Source of the DNA: Tubiluchus corallicola
Taxonomy: Eukaryota > Priapulida > Priapulimorpha > Priapulimorphida > Tubiluchidae
Assembly (NCBI GenBank): GCA_030141605.1
Contig: JAQGDQ010001518.1
Span: 1-36,698, forward strand
Length of the DNA stretch: 36,698 bases
Direction of reading: 5' to 3'
Shown: piece by piece, positions 1 to 26,889 of the stretch
Numbering within the stretch: the stretch's first letter is position 1
Layout: every line of letters starts with the position of its first letter
The notes under the pieces: model-generated
Seen by the model: the letters and a program-made list of their open reading frames with translations, nothing else
Databases searched by the model: none
Told to the model about the DNA's origin: nothing
Translations under genes and position numbers: made by a program

Positions 1-480
1 TGTCAAGTAAACGTAAAGAAACCTGGCGTGACCTTTGCTGTGAAGTGAAAATAATTATTAGAAAGAATTGTCGTGCATTAACGACTAAGAAACATTAACT
101 GCTAGAGCAGGTTTTAGATACGAAGGACACTAGTAGTAAAAGTGAAGCAAAAATTCGTAAGACGGTCTCTCATTCTTTTATATATTTTCGTATGTTGTTC
201 CAACATTATTGACAAACCACATCCGTAAGAATAAATTAGTCATCCTCGTTGTTCGTTGTTAGTTTGTGACCCAGATGACCCACTTCTTCGGTCCAATTTA
301 ACGCTGTACGAGCTATATAGAATTAGCTATAATTCTAGGTAAATTAATTAAATTCTGGCTGTTAATACTTTGTTTTACTGGAGTCAAGAATCACGTCATG
401 CTGGTCAGCATACTGAGCATTGATTTAAGACAGGTCACAGACATTAATATAAATATTTATGTATTTTCTTATTTTCTGAA
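1..480. other. No gene recognised; AT-rich non-coding
   Basis: No exon-like block, RNA gene or repeat was recognised. It lies upstream of the first recognised TTLL4-type exon, so it may be intronic, but nothing in it proves this. Confidence 0.4.
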
Positions 481-483
481 TAA

Positions 484-912
<429 letters not shown>

Positions 913-1058
913 CATCATACTACATTATCCACACCACATCATCAATGCCACACCATACCACCCAGACCACACTAAACCACGCCTTCCACAACACCCACAC
1001 CACATCACATGGTGATCGAGATATTAATAACGACGATAATGATGATGACAACGATGAC

Positions 1059-1124
<66 letters not shown>

Positions 1125-1242
1125 CAGTAGTAGTGTGTGTGGAACATAGACACATAGGAGTGTGTGCTTGCGTGTGTTTGTGTGCGTGTGTTTGTGTGCG
1201 TGTGTATGCGTGCATGCGTATGTGTGTGTGTTTGTGCGTGTA
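1059..1242. repeat. (AGT)n then TG-rich microsatellite
   Basis: A run of about 25 AGT triplets (1060-1133) passes into a degenerate TG/TTTG/CGTG tract to 1242. It is simple sequence with no coding value. Confidence 0.95.
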
Positions 1243-1695
1243 TAATAAATAATAAATACTAGCATAGATTTTAATGTTTTCCTCCATTATGATAAGGCTT
1301 CTCAATTTATACATATTTGATAACTCGTGTTTTAGACCATTGTTTTATAGCCACTACACCTTACATTGACAGAGTGTTTTATGAATGCGCCTGAAGGCCA
1401 AGAAACATGACACTTGTTCACTGTATCAAAATTCAGCACACATTTGAAAAGAATGACTTTCTGACACAGAAAGGTCTTAATTGTCTCGCGGAAGTTGACC
1501 TTTTCACTCATACTTACCTGCATTATAGCTGGATCAGCGTAAATGAATTCCTGCTTGTGTTTGTTTTTTGTTCTAACTGCAGTTTTTCACTTGAATGGAA
1601 GTACAGGTATGTAGTAAGTAGTTGTTTTAGTTTAGAAACAAGTAGTTATTTTACTATAAGCAAGTTTATATAAACGTGTATTTTGAAATACATGC
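1243..1695. other. No gene recognised
   Basis: AT-rich single-copy-looking sequence. Short open frames exist on both strands, but none resembles a known protein or carries a convincing splice-site pair. Confidence 0.35.
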
Positions 1696-2215
1696 ATTTT
1701 TACTGTCTGATACTGTTTACACATTTCGGTGTAGCAGCTTAAAACATTCAGACACTTTAAAGTAAAAATATGTGAACATTTGAGTATCTCGTCTAGAACT
1801 GGCAATAAAATTAAAAATTCTCCTCAATGTAGCATTAATGACCATATTTTGGCACAAAGTTGATTTTAATAATTTCAGCATTGTAATCAAAGCTACAAAT
1901 AACTGGGATTTATTGATAAAAGAAATTTTCATAAAAGAAATGTACACTAATAAGCATTCTCTTAATGTACAAAGTAGTTCAATTCCATTAACTTTATTTT
2001 CAAACACTTAGCTATCTGTTACTGTATCTATTTCTTTTCTGCATGTCTGTTTATTCATTACTTTGTCTTCTTTGTAGATACGTAATTAGTGCATAATTTT
2101 TTCTATACTGTTGGTTCTGCGTTTACAAACTGGTTGTTGTTTGCATGTTTTTTAAACAGTTGCAAATTAATTTTTTTAACAAAAGTTGTGTTGTTTTAAT
2201 AATAAATGTTTAATC
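1696..2215 (+). mobile_element. Partial copy of the inverted-repeat element seen at 7675-8775
   Basis: The sequence matches the reverse complement of 7675-8210, and its second half matches 8436-8775 in the same orientation. It therefore represents one arm plus part of the centre. Compared with 8436-8775 it lacks about 50 bp, which is the TATA-to-hammerhead-like part. Its coding potential is nil. Family unknown; see the entry for the complete element. Confidence 0.7.
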
Positions 2216-2425
2216 TAGTGAAAATCACAAGTATTTATACTACAATTTGTACTACTTAATTGCCAAATGAATCTATTATGAAAGGGTTGCCATTTGTAAT
2301 ATCAATAATGATCATCGTGTAATTGAATCATATATATATGACAATTGGTGATATTTCTTAGAAACATTTGATGGCTTTTTCTTTTTGTAAATTTGAATTA
2401 ATTCATAGAATAAATTTGATTTCAG

Positions 2426-17138
<14,713 letters not shown>

Positions 17139-17589
17139 CGATATTCACTTGAACTTCATTTAAAGATAACAGAATTTAAGTAATTTTCTCCCTCCCAAAA
17201 CTTTCCATACAAATTGATATTTTTAGCATTAGGCCTACATGCTTGAAAGACTTGTGTAATTGAAAAAAAATCTTAGCAATGAATTTTTAAAGAGTTTGTG
17301 CCAACGTCGACGCAAGCTCTGTATGCAATAAGATAGCACGTAAGTGGTGCAAAATTTTAAAACGATTTTAAGCTTTATTTATGAAGAGTAGTTCTTGCCC
17401 TTTAAATAACTTTTATTTATTGCCAACTTTACCTCTTTGCCTCTCACAAACAATAACAGTAACACGAACAAACAACAACAATAATGGAGAGCAGACTCGC
17501 TTTGCGAGAGCCTCCGCATCATCATCATCTGCCGTATGAAGCTTCTGGCAACAATAAGTATAGCCTTACTTTCCCTGAACACTAAACAT

Positions 17590-17930
17590 CAAATGGTTCA
17601 ATATTGGAATAACGGTGTTGGAGCAATAGAACGCTATTCGTGTGAACCGTGTTCAAAGTGTGCCAAGGCCTTAAAGAAAACGGAATTTTAAAATAATTCT
17701 CAGAAACCTTTTCCATACAAAGTCATATTACTTATCATTATGCTAGCATGTTTGAAAGATTCGTGTAATTGGAAAAACTTAATAATTTAAAGAATTTGTG
17801 CCAATTTTACCACTAACGCAAGCTCTGCATGCAATAAGAAAGCACGTAAATGGTGCAGACGATTTTTAAGCTTATTTTACGAAGAGTGTTTAGTTGTCCT
17901 TTAAATAACTTTTATTTACTGCTGTTCCAT
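17590..17930 (+). repeat. Duplicated segment E (copy of 17055-17410)
   Basis: The frame corresponding to the terminal exon stays open (QMVQYWNNGVGAIERYSCEP...) and ends 11 codons later than in copy D. Most differences from D change the amino acid. R1 part about 17670-17915. Confidence 0.65.
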
Positions 17931-18010
17931 TTTACCTACATTCACAGAAAACAATTATAAGTCCCAATTAACAGTCTGCCGTAGTTTTAAATAAGGTTAA
18001 TTTATGCGTT

Positions 18011-18016
18011 AATAAA
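18011..18016 (+). terminator. Possible polyadenylation signal AATAAA
   Basis: First canonical AATAAA after the TTLL4-type stop codon noted here; another lies at about 18105. It would imply a 3'UTR of about 0.9 kb. Not proven. Confidence 0.25.
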
Positions 18017-18116
18017 ACAATGTCAATAACGCGTTTTCCCTTTTAAAGAGCAAAACGTCTCAGTAAATGGCGCTATAGGTGTAAGATAGTAATTGCTAGA
18101 CCAAATAAAATCGCTT

Positions 18117-18225
18117 AAAGGAAGACAGGATGATTTTTCATATATTACCCCATTCCAAGTACGGCAAAAATGTTCATTTTAGCACCATTAATACTGTAAA
18201 TTAAACAATAGATTAAAATCTAGAT
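18117..18225 (+). repeat. Dispersed repeat R2, copy a
   Basis: Shares TTAAAGGAAGACAGGAT.ATT, a TACC.CATT..AAGTA block, ATTTTA(G/A)CACCA.TAA and AATAGATTAAAATCT with 19836-19960. The 63-bp minisatellite starts where this copy ends. Confidence 0.65.
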
Positions 18226-18792
18226 TAGAGTCTATATTGGACGTATAGTCTAGACTGATTCGCATTACTGTTGTAGAGCAGAGTGAACTAGAGTCTATAT
18301 TGGATGTAGAGTCTAGACTGATTCACGTTACTATTGTAGAGCAGAGTGAAGTAGACACTATAACGGATGGAGAGTCTAGACTGATTCACGTTACTATTGT
18401 AGAGCAGAGTGAACTAGAGTCTATAATGGATGTAGAGTCTAGACTGAATCACGTTACTATTGTAGAGCAGAGTGAACTAGAGTTTATAATGGATGTAGAG
18501 TCTAGACTGATTCACGTTACTATTGTAGAGCAGAGTGAACTAGAGTTTATAATGGATGTAGAGTCTAGACTGAATCACGTTACTATTGTAGAGCAGAGTG
18601 AACTAGAGTTTATAATGGATGTAGAGTCTAGACTGAATCACGTTACTATTGTAGAGCAGAGTGAACTAGAGTCTATAACGGATGTAGAGTCTAGACTGAA
18701 TCACGTTACTATTGTAGAGCAGAGTGAACTAGAGTCTATAACGGATGTAGAGTCTAGACTGATTCACGTTACTGTTGTAGAGCAGAGTGAAC
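18226..18792. repeat. 63-bp minisatellite, 9 units
   Basis: Exactly nine 63-bp units, each with the palindrome AGTCTAGACT. Because the period is 21 codons an open frame of DVESRLxHVTIVEQSELExI repeats runs through 18300-18869. Every recurrent variant between units (I/N, F/S, M/T, I/V) changes the amino acid, so protein-level selection is not indicated. Confidence 0.9.
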
Positions 18793-18869
18793 TTGATATT
18801 AAACATCAACGGTTTATCAAGTCCGAGAGCCATTTGTATTATTACGAAGTTCAAAAACTGTTCTGCTGA

Positions 18870-19287
18870 CAATTTTTGTAGCATTTTGTACGCAGTTTTA
18901 TTGCAATAGTCTCTGGTTTAACCACGATAAAGAATATATTGAATGAATGCGTATTACGTATAGTAATGTCATTAGAGCTTGCTAGTCGCTGTAGTGCAAG
19001 TCAAATGTACGTTATCTACAATGTACCAGGTTTTACCTGCATACGTAGTAAAGCTGTGATTAGTCTCAGAAGTAGGCTGTTTTTGAGTTAGAATACTGTT
19101 ACTAATAACTTGCTGTACACTACTGATACAATTTTTAGATCGAGCATTTTTAAGTCGTGGCTAAGAATTTTATATACCCATTCTAACTAACCCTTTCTTG
19201 TGTATAAGCTTACTATGTTTCTGTAAACTAACTCTGCAGTTTTACTTGTGCCTTATTGTTATTCTTGTTCTATGTCTGAAATAAGAA
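18870..19287. other. No feature recognised
   Basis: Intergenic-looking sequence after the 63-bp array. No gene or repeat family recognised. Confidence 0.4.
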
Positions 19288-19426
<139 letters not shown>

Positions 19427-19547
19427 GACTTGTCATATATAGTGCAACCTTCGCTGACAGTAACTAGTTTCGGCCTATCATTTCAAAAGTGTATATTTAT
19501 TAAGAAGACCCTGCTTTAATGTTTTAGCAAAGGTAAATGCTAAACAT

Positions 19548-19820
19548 TTGCACAAACATAAACAACGGAAAACAACAGCACCCATTAAAGAGTGTGCGTT
19601 TCAGTTTTCAGTGAGATTTCACGTAGGCTCTATAAAACCTAACGCGAGTCCCAAAAGCCATTACCCAAGGCTATTTACTACCGTCCAGGATCCTTACAAA
19701 CAAACAAACTACATAATTCCGGTGGTCATAAAGCGTTTTAATGGTGCAAGAAGTCAGCTTGCTCAAACTCACAATCAGATACTTAAACCACAATTAAAAC
19801 TCGAAAAAAATAAACACTAA
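19548..19820 (+). other. Unrecognised 90-codon open frame
   Basis: The translation starts MHKHKQRKTTAPIKECAFQF and is basic, with no motif, signal peptide or membrane segment that I recognise. There is no supporting splice site or partner gene. It ends next to repeat R2 copy b. It could be chance. Confidence 0.15.
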
Positions 19821-19835
19821 ACTAGCTTGTTTAAA

Positions 19836-19960
19836 GGAAGACAGGATTATTTTCCACACACTACCTCATTTTCAAGTATGATAAAAAGTATACATTTTAA
19901 CACCAATAAGACTGCAAAAGAAGATAATTAAGTAATAGATTAAAATCTTAATTAACGGCG
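19836..19960 (+). repeat. Dispersed repeat R2, copy b
   Basis: Second copy of the R2 repeat found at 18117-18225. Without a minisatellite at its end, it shows the presumed state before array expansion. Confidence 0.6.
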
Positions 19961-20029
19961 AGCCCAACTATTGATAACATCACAAACTAACATAATTTTC
20001 AACATCAAAAATATTCCATAATTTCGGTG

Positions 20030-20570
20030 GTTTCTGAATTTATATATGAGATTCGAGGCTACATCTCCAACGACGGCACCATTTTCGGCGATCTATACAT
20101 CAAACGAAAAGTCTCGGTCTGGTGTCGTGCCATTGGGGGTCTATTTTTCCAAACGGGAGGAACGGAGGGCGAAAAAGCTCCAAAAATGGCCATTTTTCGC
20201 CCGTTTATTTCTAGGAACGGGAATGTGACGGAGGCGGTACTTAAAATGGTTAGATAACCCGTTCAGTGGTGGGTGTTATAGGCGTATTTAGACGTGAGGA
20301 CCACCGCCTTCCTCAACGGGCGTTTTCCCGGAACCAACTCCCGATTTTTTCGAAATTTTGACCAAACGCCCTCTAGAAAAAACGTTCTAGCTCCGCCCGG
20401 TAGGACTCTTGGAAGGAGATATATATAGCTCCTTGACAAGAAGCAAAATAGGGCTATGTAGTGATGTGGGTCTCTTTTGTAGTCTCCCGCAGCAAGTGGA
20501 GCCGTAACCTGTTGATTGGGGGTTCCATTTTGAGCGTTCTCCTTTAGAAGCTACAGTGACGTTTGCATTG
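20030..20570. other. GC-richer unclassified segment with hairpins
   Basis: Base composition is clearly higher in GC than its surroundings. GGGCGAAAAA (20167-20176) pairs perfectly with TTTTTCGCCC (20193-20202), and the loop overlaps the 16-bp palindrome AAAAATGGCCATTTTT (20182-20197). AAGGAG...CTCCTT forms another hairpin near 20415-20435. A 76-codon frame (20027-20257) has no recognisable similarity. It may be an unknown repeat or RNA-like element. Confidence 0.4.
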
Positions 20571-21290
20571 TTCTGACATCATTCTGTTGTACTCTGCCTA
20601 TAAATTTGCTGAACTAAAAGACGCTGCTGGCTTTGTGTTATATTGAGGACTATGTGGGATGTTTGCGTATTAGTTATAAGTGGTAAAATTTATACGCAAA
20701 ATTTTTTGCGGGGCCTTTGCTATCTAAATTATTCCACGAACGTGTTGCACGTGTTTGCGAAAATGAAAATTGAAGTACAGTGCTACTGTAAGATATTCAG
20801 TGTGTTGTACTAAAACTAGGCAAGTTTTAATATAAAAATTCTAATTTACCGCTGTGCTCACGCATGAGCTGTCGAACGTGTGTAGTTCGTCACAAACAAA
20901 CACATCTGAACAGAGAGGTACAACACCTGTTTTTTGTGCAACGCTTTCCGAAATGCAGGCGCTAGTGCTCGTCTATCTAGCGAATGGCGAAATGCGTGTA
21001 ACAGCGAAGAACTAGAGGCGCGAACGTGAAATTGCGTTTTTGTGGTAATAATTCTTTCACGTAAACCAATCTTTAAAAAATAACATACCTCCGTTCAATA
21101 TCTTAAAGAGTTGGTTGTTTTGACCTACAGGTTAAGATTGGGTCCGGCTTTGCTTTAAAACAGTATGATTACGCTGTTGTTTTTGAAATATTATAGCATG
21201 AATGTTTTAGAGCACGGAAAAGTAGAGATAAGTAAGCAGAGGCTGAGATAATAAAGACAAAAAGAGAAAAGTGGAAGGGAGAGGTGACGA
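20571..21290. other. No feature recognised
   Basis: Mixed-composition sequence before the GA tract. No exon, RNA gene or known repeat seen. Confidence 0.4.
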
Positions 21291-21297
21291 GAGATAG

Positions 21298-22278
<981 letters not shown>

Positions 22279-22531
22279 GACCAGACGGTTTAGTCTAGTG
22301 GTAACGCGTCTGCTTTCCGTCTGGGAGGTCGTGAGTTCGAACCAGCGGCCGGGTCATACCAAAGACTTTAAAAATGGTACCTGATTTGCCCTGTCTGACG
22401 CGTGGTATTTAGGGTAAAAGTGGGGTAGTAATAGTCTCTGTTATGTAGTTGTAGGTTGTTATTTACAGTCGGCGATAATAGCTCTTTGAGCTAATGTTAA
22501 TTGTTGACTCAAAAGCTGAGTTTAAATAAAG

Positions 22532-22620
<89 letters not shown>

Positions 22621-22716
22621 CATTATCATTATCATTATCATTATCATTATCATCATCATTATCATCATCATCATCAACATCATCATCATCATCATCATCA
22701 TCATTATTATTATTAT
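22279..22716 (+). mobile_element. tRNA-derived SINE with (ATT)n tail
   Basis: The tRNA-like head has an A box TAGTCTAGTGG (22291-22301) and a B box GAGTTCGAACC (22333-22343), followed by a ~190-bp body and a 3' end AAATAAAGATT that runs into (ATT)n, (ATC ATT)n and (ATC)n to 22716. RNA polymerase III promoter boxes inside and a simple-repeat tail are the SINE signature. Similar tRNA-headed SINEs are common in molluscs; the exact family was not identified. The head is not a functional tRNA gene because the acceptor ends do not pair over seven bases. Confidence 0.8.
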
Positions 22717-22924
22717 GTCAGTCTCCTAAGTACAGGTTCTGAACATGGCTTTCGTGCCTGTTATTGTCTGTCAACAGCAGAGCGCATGCGTGGCTACGAG
22801 ACAGAAAACAGACCATTAATGTATTTTAAAATGGCTTCATTTTCATTTTTTCTTTGCCTCTTTATTATGAAAAGTTAATAGTTATTACACTACAAGTGAA
22901 CGCAAATTTTGCAGAACCGTTGGC

Positions 22925-23093
22925 AGTGATTTTGAATGACCTTGACCTTGAATGACGTTGAAGCATTATTTTTCATGATGGTTCATATGCATTTTCATAT
23001 CAGCTATGCATTGATGCCATCTTAAAAGCCATCTAGTTGAGTTATTTTGATTTTACAGCAGCGTTGAGCTGCTTAATGGCCATTTTGAATGAC
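22925..23093 (+). repeat. Dispersed ~150-bp repeat R3, copy a
   Basis: Shares CTTGACCTTGAATGAC.TTGA, AGCATTATTTTTC, ATATCAGCTATGCATTGA, GCCATCTTAAAAGCCATCTA and GGCCATTTTGAAT with 23483-23632, in the same orientation. Confidence 0.75.
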
Positions 23094-23482
23094 TTTGCCA
23101 ATTACATTTTATTTGCTTTAACAAATTAACAAACTTTTTTCATTTAACATGTAGAGCTTGAACTAATTTGTTGTAATTCTCACCATTTGTTGTGTTTCCT
23201 TGTGTATTTATTGCACCGTATACGAGAACGCATAAATGGTATAAATAAGTAAGAAGAAAGATTATTTTCCCCATGGCGACTAAACATAAAATACTACGAC
23301 ATCATCTGTAAAGATTATTACGTCTCTTAATTCTCCATTAAGGTTTGATGCCAACTATTTTTTGTATGAAGCTACTGAGACGAAATAATGCACAGCAGTC
23401 CTCTGAGAAAACTAAGCAATATGGCTACGAGTCAGTAATGTTGTAATGTCACATAATATATCATATTATTATGTAATATGAA
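23094..23482. other. No feature recognised
   Basis: AT-rich sequence between the two R3 copies. Confidence 0.4.
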
Positions 23483-23632
23483 TGGTAATATCTTGACCTT
23501 GAATGACTTTGAAGCATTATTTTTCTGATGGGCCATTTTTATATCAGCTATGCATTGACGCCATCTTAAAAGCCATCTAGTTGAGTTATTTTGACTTTAC
23601 AGCAGCGTTGGTGGCCATTTTGAATTTAAAGC
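23483..23632 (+). repeat. Dispersed ~150-bp repeat R3, copy b
   Basis: Second copy, 558 bp downstream of the first. The open frame at 23581-23841 starts inside it and is therefore unlikely to be a gene. Confidence 0.75.
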
Positions 23633-24084
23633 GGATTTATTGGGATTCTTATTATAATGTTGTTCTAGACCTTCTAAGTTTCGGTGCAGCATGCGCAATT
23701 TTTGTCCGAATCACACATTTTTGTGCTAATTTAACTGGACAAGAGTATCGCAACGAAAAAAAAATCAAACTTGCGCGTTCATTCACATTGAGTTCTTCAC
23801 GACTGACGGTTTCCACTGTTGCCGAGCCCGTTGTCGTCTAATAATGCTTATAATTGAACTTCGTATATAAAACGAGCTTTCGCAAGTCGATGTAAATATC
23901 TTCCTGGATCACATCTAAAATTGATGTGTCTAAAACTTATTGTCAAGCAACCAGGTTTCATTCCGAGTGTCAACAAGTGGCTATAAAAAGATTTACAATA
24001 TCAGCAGATATTTGTACTGGTTTCTCTGCTTTAATGTAATATATTCTGGCTTCCACATACAATTGCTCACTGGGACAGATGAAC

Positions 24085-24096
24085 TGCGCACGCGCA
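24085..24096. promoter_or_regulatory. NRF1-type site TGCGCACGCGCA
   Basis: Exact match to YGCGCAYGCGCR about 400 bp upstream of the GPCR start codon. It is a candidate proximal promoter element; the transcription start is not visible. Confidence 0.3.
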
Positions 24097-24495
24097 ATAA
24101 TGCTAGGTGGGTCGGAAAGTAAAGAGGCGGTTTCTCGGTGTGCGTTATGACAAAATCATCACGAAGTTGTTCGTGTTGATAAGCAGAACCTCGCAAGTTA
24201 TAGACTAAATGCTCCTAGTTTTCCAAAAACTTTCGAACAGTTGTAGAACATGATTATGTGTAGAGAGCTCGTGTGCATACGGCGGATACGTAAACGGCAA
24301 AATTGGTGAGGCTAAAACGAGGAATTCTCTGTTTATTGTGGCTAAGTGAATAAAAAGTAACAAAAGAGAGAGAAGCAAAAACGGAAGCGGAAACGCTGAA
24401 ACATTTAGCAACTCCCGACACCGCCGTGAGGATTGTAACTTTAATTTACATGCACATTAAATCATTGGAAGATCTCACATCGAAATACAAGAAGA

Positions 24496-25017
24496 ATGGC
24501 TTTGATAAACGGCAGCATCCAATTTTTTAACGTTACTCTAGGTGATTCGGAAATGAACGACTCGTTTGAGAATGAAACCGGAAGCGGTCGATCACCGAAC
24601 ATGCGATTAACTTCCGATCGCATCCTATCGATAATCGTCTACGCCGTGTTCTTCGTTGTGGCCGGGCTGGGAAACTTGACCGTTCTGATAGCCATACTAA
24701 AGAGACGGCGGATGTCCAGGCTCAATCGTCTCATTTTTCACTTGGCCACTGCGGACTTGCTGACCGCATTCCTCATGATACCCACCGAAGTAGCCTGGAC
24801 CATCACGATCACCTGGAACGCCGGTGACGTCATGTGCCGCATCATGTCCTTCTGGAAGACATTTGGTTTGTACTTGTCTTCGTTTATCCTGGTGGCGATA
24901 AGTCTGGATAGGTGCTTTGCAGTGGTTCATCCATTAAGCGTCTCGGTAGCTGGAACTAGAGGTAAAGCAATGATAATCAGTTCTTGGATTGGTAGTGCCA
25001 TTTGCAGCTTACCTCAG
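24496..25017 (+). CDS. GnRH/AKH/corazonin-type receptor, first coding exon (TM1-TM4)
   Basis: 174 residues of a rhodopsin-family GPCR. The extracellular N-terminus has four N-glycosylation sequons (NGS, NVT, NDS, NET) in the first 30 residues. TM1 carries GNLTV, TM2 LATADLL, and the TM3 start has the disulfide cysteine in GDVMCRIMSF. FGLYLSSFILVAISLDRCFA is the family hallmark at TM3, with DRC in place of DRY. TM4 ends ICSLPQ, directly followed by a donor GTAAAT, the place where this receptor family commonly has an intron. The start is supported by an in-frame TAA at 24442 and a good context (A at -3, G at +4). TM5-TM7 exons were not found, so the gene is partial. Family members are peptide-hormone receptors at the plasma membrane that usually signal through Gq. 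Which ligand subgroup cannot be told from this half. Confidence 0.88.
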
Positions 25018-25232
25018 GTAAATAGTTATAAAAACCTTTGTAAATTACTTTAGCGCTTAGGCGTGACAACAGTTCGGCTACATTTGGTCGGCCTAGAACT
25101 AGAAGGTAGACTAGAACTAGGGGGGCGACTTAAAATGTAAATCGATCCTTTTTATAGTCGTCCGGAAAGAGTCAATCGCTTTTAACTTTTAAACCACAAT
25201 AATATATTTGACTACTCTTACTACACTATGCC
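25018..25232. other. Start of receptor intron 1
   Basis: Begins with the donor GTAAAT after ICSLPQ. A read-through frame stops after 11 codons. No second receptor exon was recognised between here and the end of the window. Confidence 0.6.
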
Positions 25233-25739
25233 CAGGGCCTATTTCAGCATAGGCGAGGCCAGGGGAAGTGGGGCGTGTGAGGCTTCAAATTTTTGAACCG
25301 CTAGAACACCGGAGAAGCATTTTTGAAGAGAAAATATAGAGTTATACAGTTGTTAAAGAAAAGAACAATTGAAAGAAAAACTGCTTTATTCTCAAGACCA
25401 GTCCTTAATACTTGTCAAATAGTCAAATCAAAAACAACATCTTTGCAATATGTAATACCGTACTCTCACTTCCGTACAAACCATCTTCTGACTTTTTGTT
25501 TCGCAAAGTTATCAATTAGCTCGTTAAAATCAAAGCCTCTTGCTACATCCACATTCACTCGAACAAGGCAAACGGCGCGCGTGCGGCAAGAGAGAGAGAG
25601 AGAGAGAGCGGGGGGGGAGGAGGCAGTATGTTCGCATAAAGCAAAAAAATGCTACCTCGTCGCGAGGCCCCCCTGGAGGGTGAGGCCCCGGGGAAGTATC
25701 CCCACTCCCCCCCCCCCCCCCCACTTGAAATAGGCCCTG
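25233..25739. mobile_element. hAT-like MITE (507 bp), perfect TSD
   Basis: Perfect 8-bp target-site duplication ACTATGCC (25225-25232, 25740-25747) and perfect terminal inverted repeats CAGGGCCTATTTCA. No transposase. Contains a (GA)12 tract and a run of about 18 C next to the right end. The undamaged duplication suggests a relatively recent insertion into the receptor intron. Confidence 0.88.
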
Positions 25740-25747
25740 ACTATGCC

Positions 25748-26415
25748 TATATATTTAAATTGATCCTGTGATACATACGTTACATAACCTGTCAAGCAAG
25801 TGCTGGAGTTCTCTGCATTGCAGTTGTAGTTGACGCATGGCGACAGCACTGAGCCTGAACCTGAATATTTTGTGTGACGTCGTTCAGTGACATCTGTTAA
25901 GAATCCAGGGTATTAATTTACATGAATAAATGCCTGCTTGGCCCATTTCCTTTGCGACGTGTAAGCGAGTCAACCCAGTAACGTGTTGCCGACACTATTT
26001 CCCGTAACCTGTTCTACATCCACATTAATTAAGATTTTACTTAAAATCTCCAAGCAAAATTTTCTTGAACCTCATGCAGTTAATTAGTCTTCTTAATATT
26101 ATTTAGTCCTTCAAACCTTTCGCTTACTACAGTAAGTCTTCAGATGTGCAAGCTAATTAATCCTTTTTGTCCGTTAACGGTTAAAAATTAACTAATTACT
26201 ACGTAAGGTAATGAAGTTTCCCAGGCTAAAATCTATGATTTCGGATGAATTTCTAATTTTTGGGTGTCTTCGTATTAGAAATACACTTCCTACACTTAGT
26301 GTCATCAATGTAATCATTGATTCATTGTTCATTTTTCATTGTTTTGCATTCTTCATCTCTCTATCATTCTCTTCTTCGTGTACATTTATTCAGCCAGCAA
26401 GTACTACATGGAAAT
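25748..26415. other. Intronic, no feature recognised
   Basis: Receptor intron sequence with no recognised element. Confidence 0.4.
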
Positions 26416-26420
26416 AATGG

Positions 26421-26510
26421 AGGTCTGTCTGTGTGTCTGTCTGCCTTCCTTCGTGCCTGTATGTCTGTCTGCCTGCTTTTTCGTTCGTTTGTTTGTCGTT
26501 TGTCTGTCTA

Positions 26511-26565
<55 letters not shown>

Positions 26566-26690
26566 GCACGGCAACCTGCCTGCTCGTTCGTTTGTCTGTC
26601 TGCCTTTCTATATGTCTATCTGTCTGTCTGTCTGTCTGTCTGTCGGTCTGTCTCTCTATCTGTCGATGTGTCTGTCTGTCAATTTGTTTT
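26421..26690. repeat. (TCTG)n microsatellite
   Basis: Degenerate tetranucleotide array with a pure core of about 15 units (26505-26565). Cys-Leu-Ser-Val frames in all three phases are artefacts. Confidence 0.95.
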
Positions 26691-26815
26691 TCCCATCTCC
26701 TTTCTTGTCCGAAAATTCACATTAAGTCTGGCTTCTTTGGTGGCCTTACAATATTATTTAGATCGTATGCTTCGTTCATACATGTGTAACCATGCGTTTA
26801 GTTAACCTTGCCTAT

Positions 26816-26886
26816 AAAAAGGAGGTGTCACCCGCTAATCGGTGACCACCTATTAGCAGGTACCACAAAAGGTGGTCCCCTTTTTT
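26816..26886. other. Compact multi-hairpin palindromic segment
   Basis: Outer stem AAAAAGG(a)GG / CCCCTTTTT (26816-26825, 26877-26885) encloses GCTAAT...ATTAGC (26834-26839, 26852-26857) and ACCAC...GTGGT (26862-26866, 26872-26876). Four GGTNNCACC-like words repeat within 60 bp. It ends in a T run. It could be a folded RNA or a small foldback element; nothing known was recognised. Confidence 0.4.
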
Positions 26887-26889
26887 CTT

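Noticed and set aside
18300-18869. 189-codon frame of 21-residue repeats as a secreted or structural repeat protein
   Set aside because: The period of 63 bp explains the open frame, all unit variants are non-synonymous, and the Met start is within the repeat. Kept as a minisatellite.
20027-20257. 76-codon frame as an exon
   Set aside because: No similarity recognised, and overlapping hairpins explain the composition better. Left as unclassified.
22279-22352. Functional tRNA gene
   Set aside because: A and B boxes are present, but acceptor ends do not pair properly and a SINE body with an (ATT)n tail follows.
23581-23841. 86-codon frame as a small membrane protein
   Set aside because: It starts inside dispersed repeat R3 and has no recognised motif or splice support.
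26317-26805. Cys/Leu/Ser/Val-rich frames in three phases
   Set aside because: Translation of a TCTG tetranucleotide repeat; similar in all phases.
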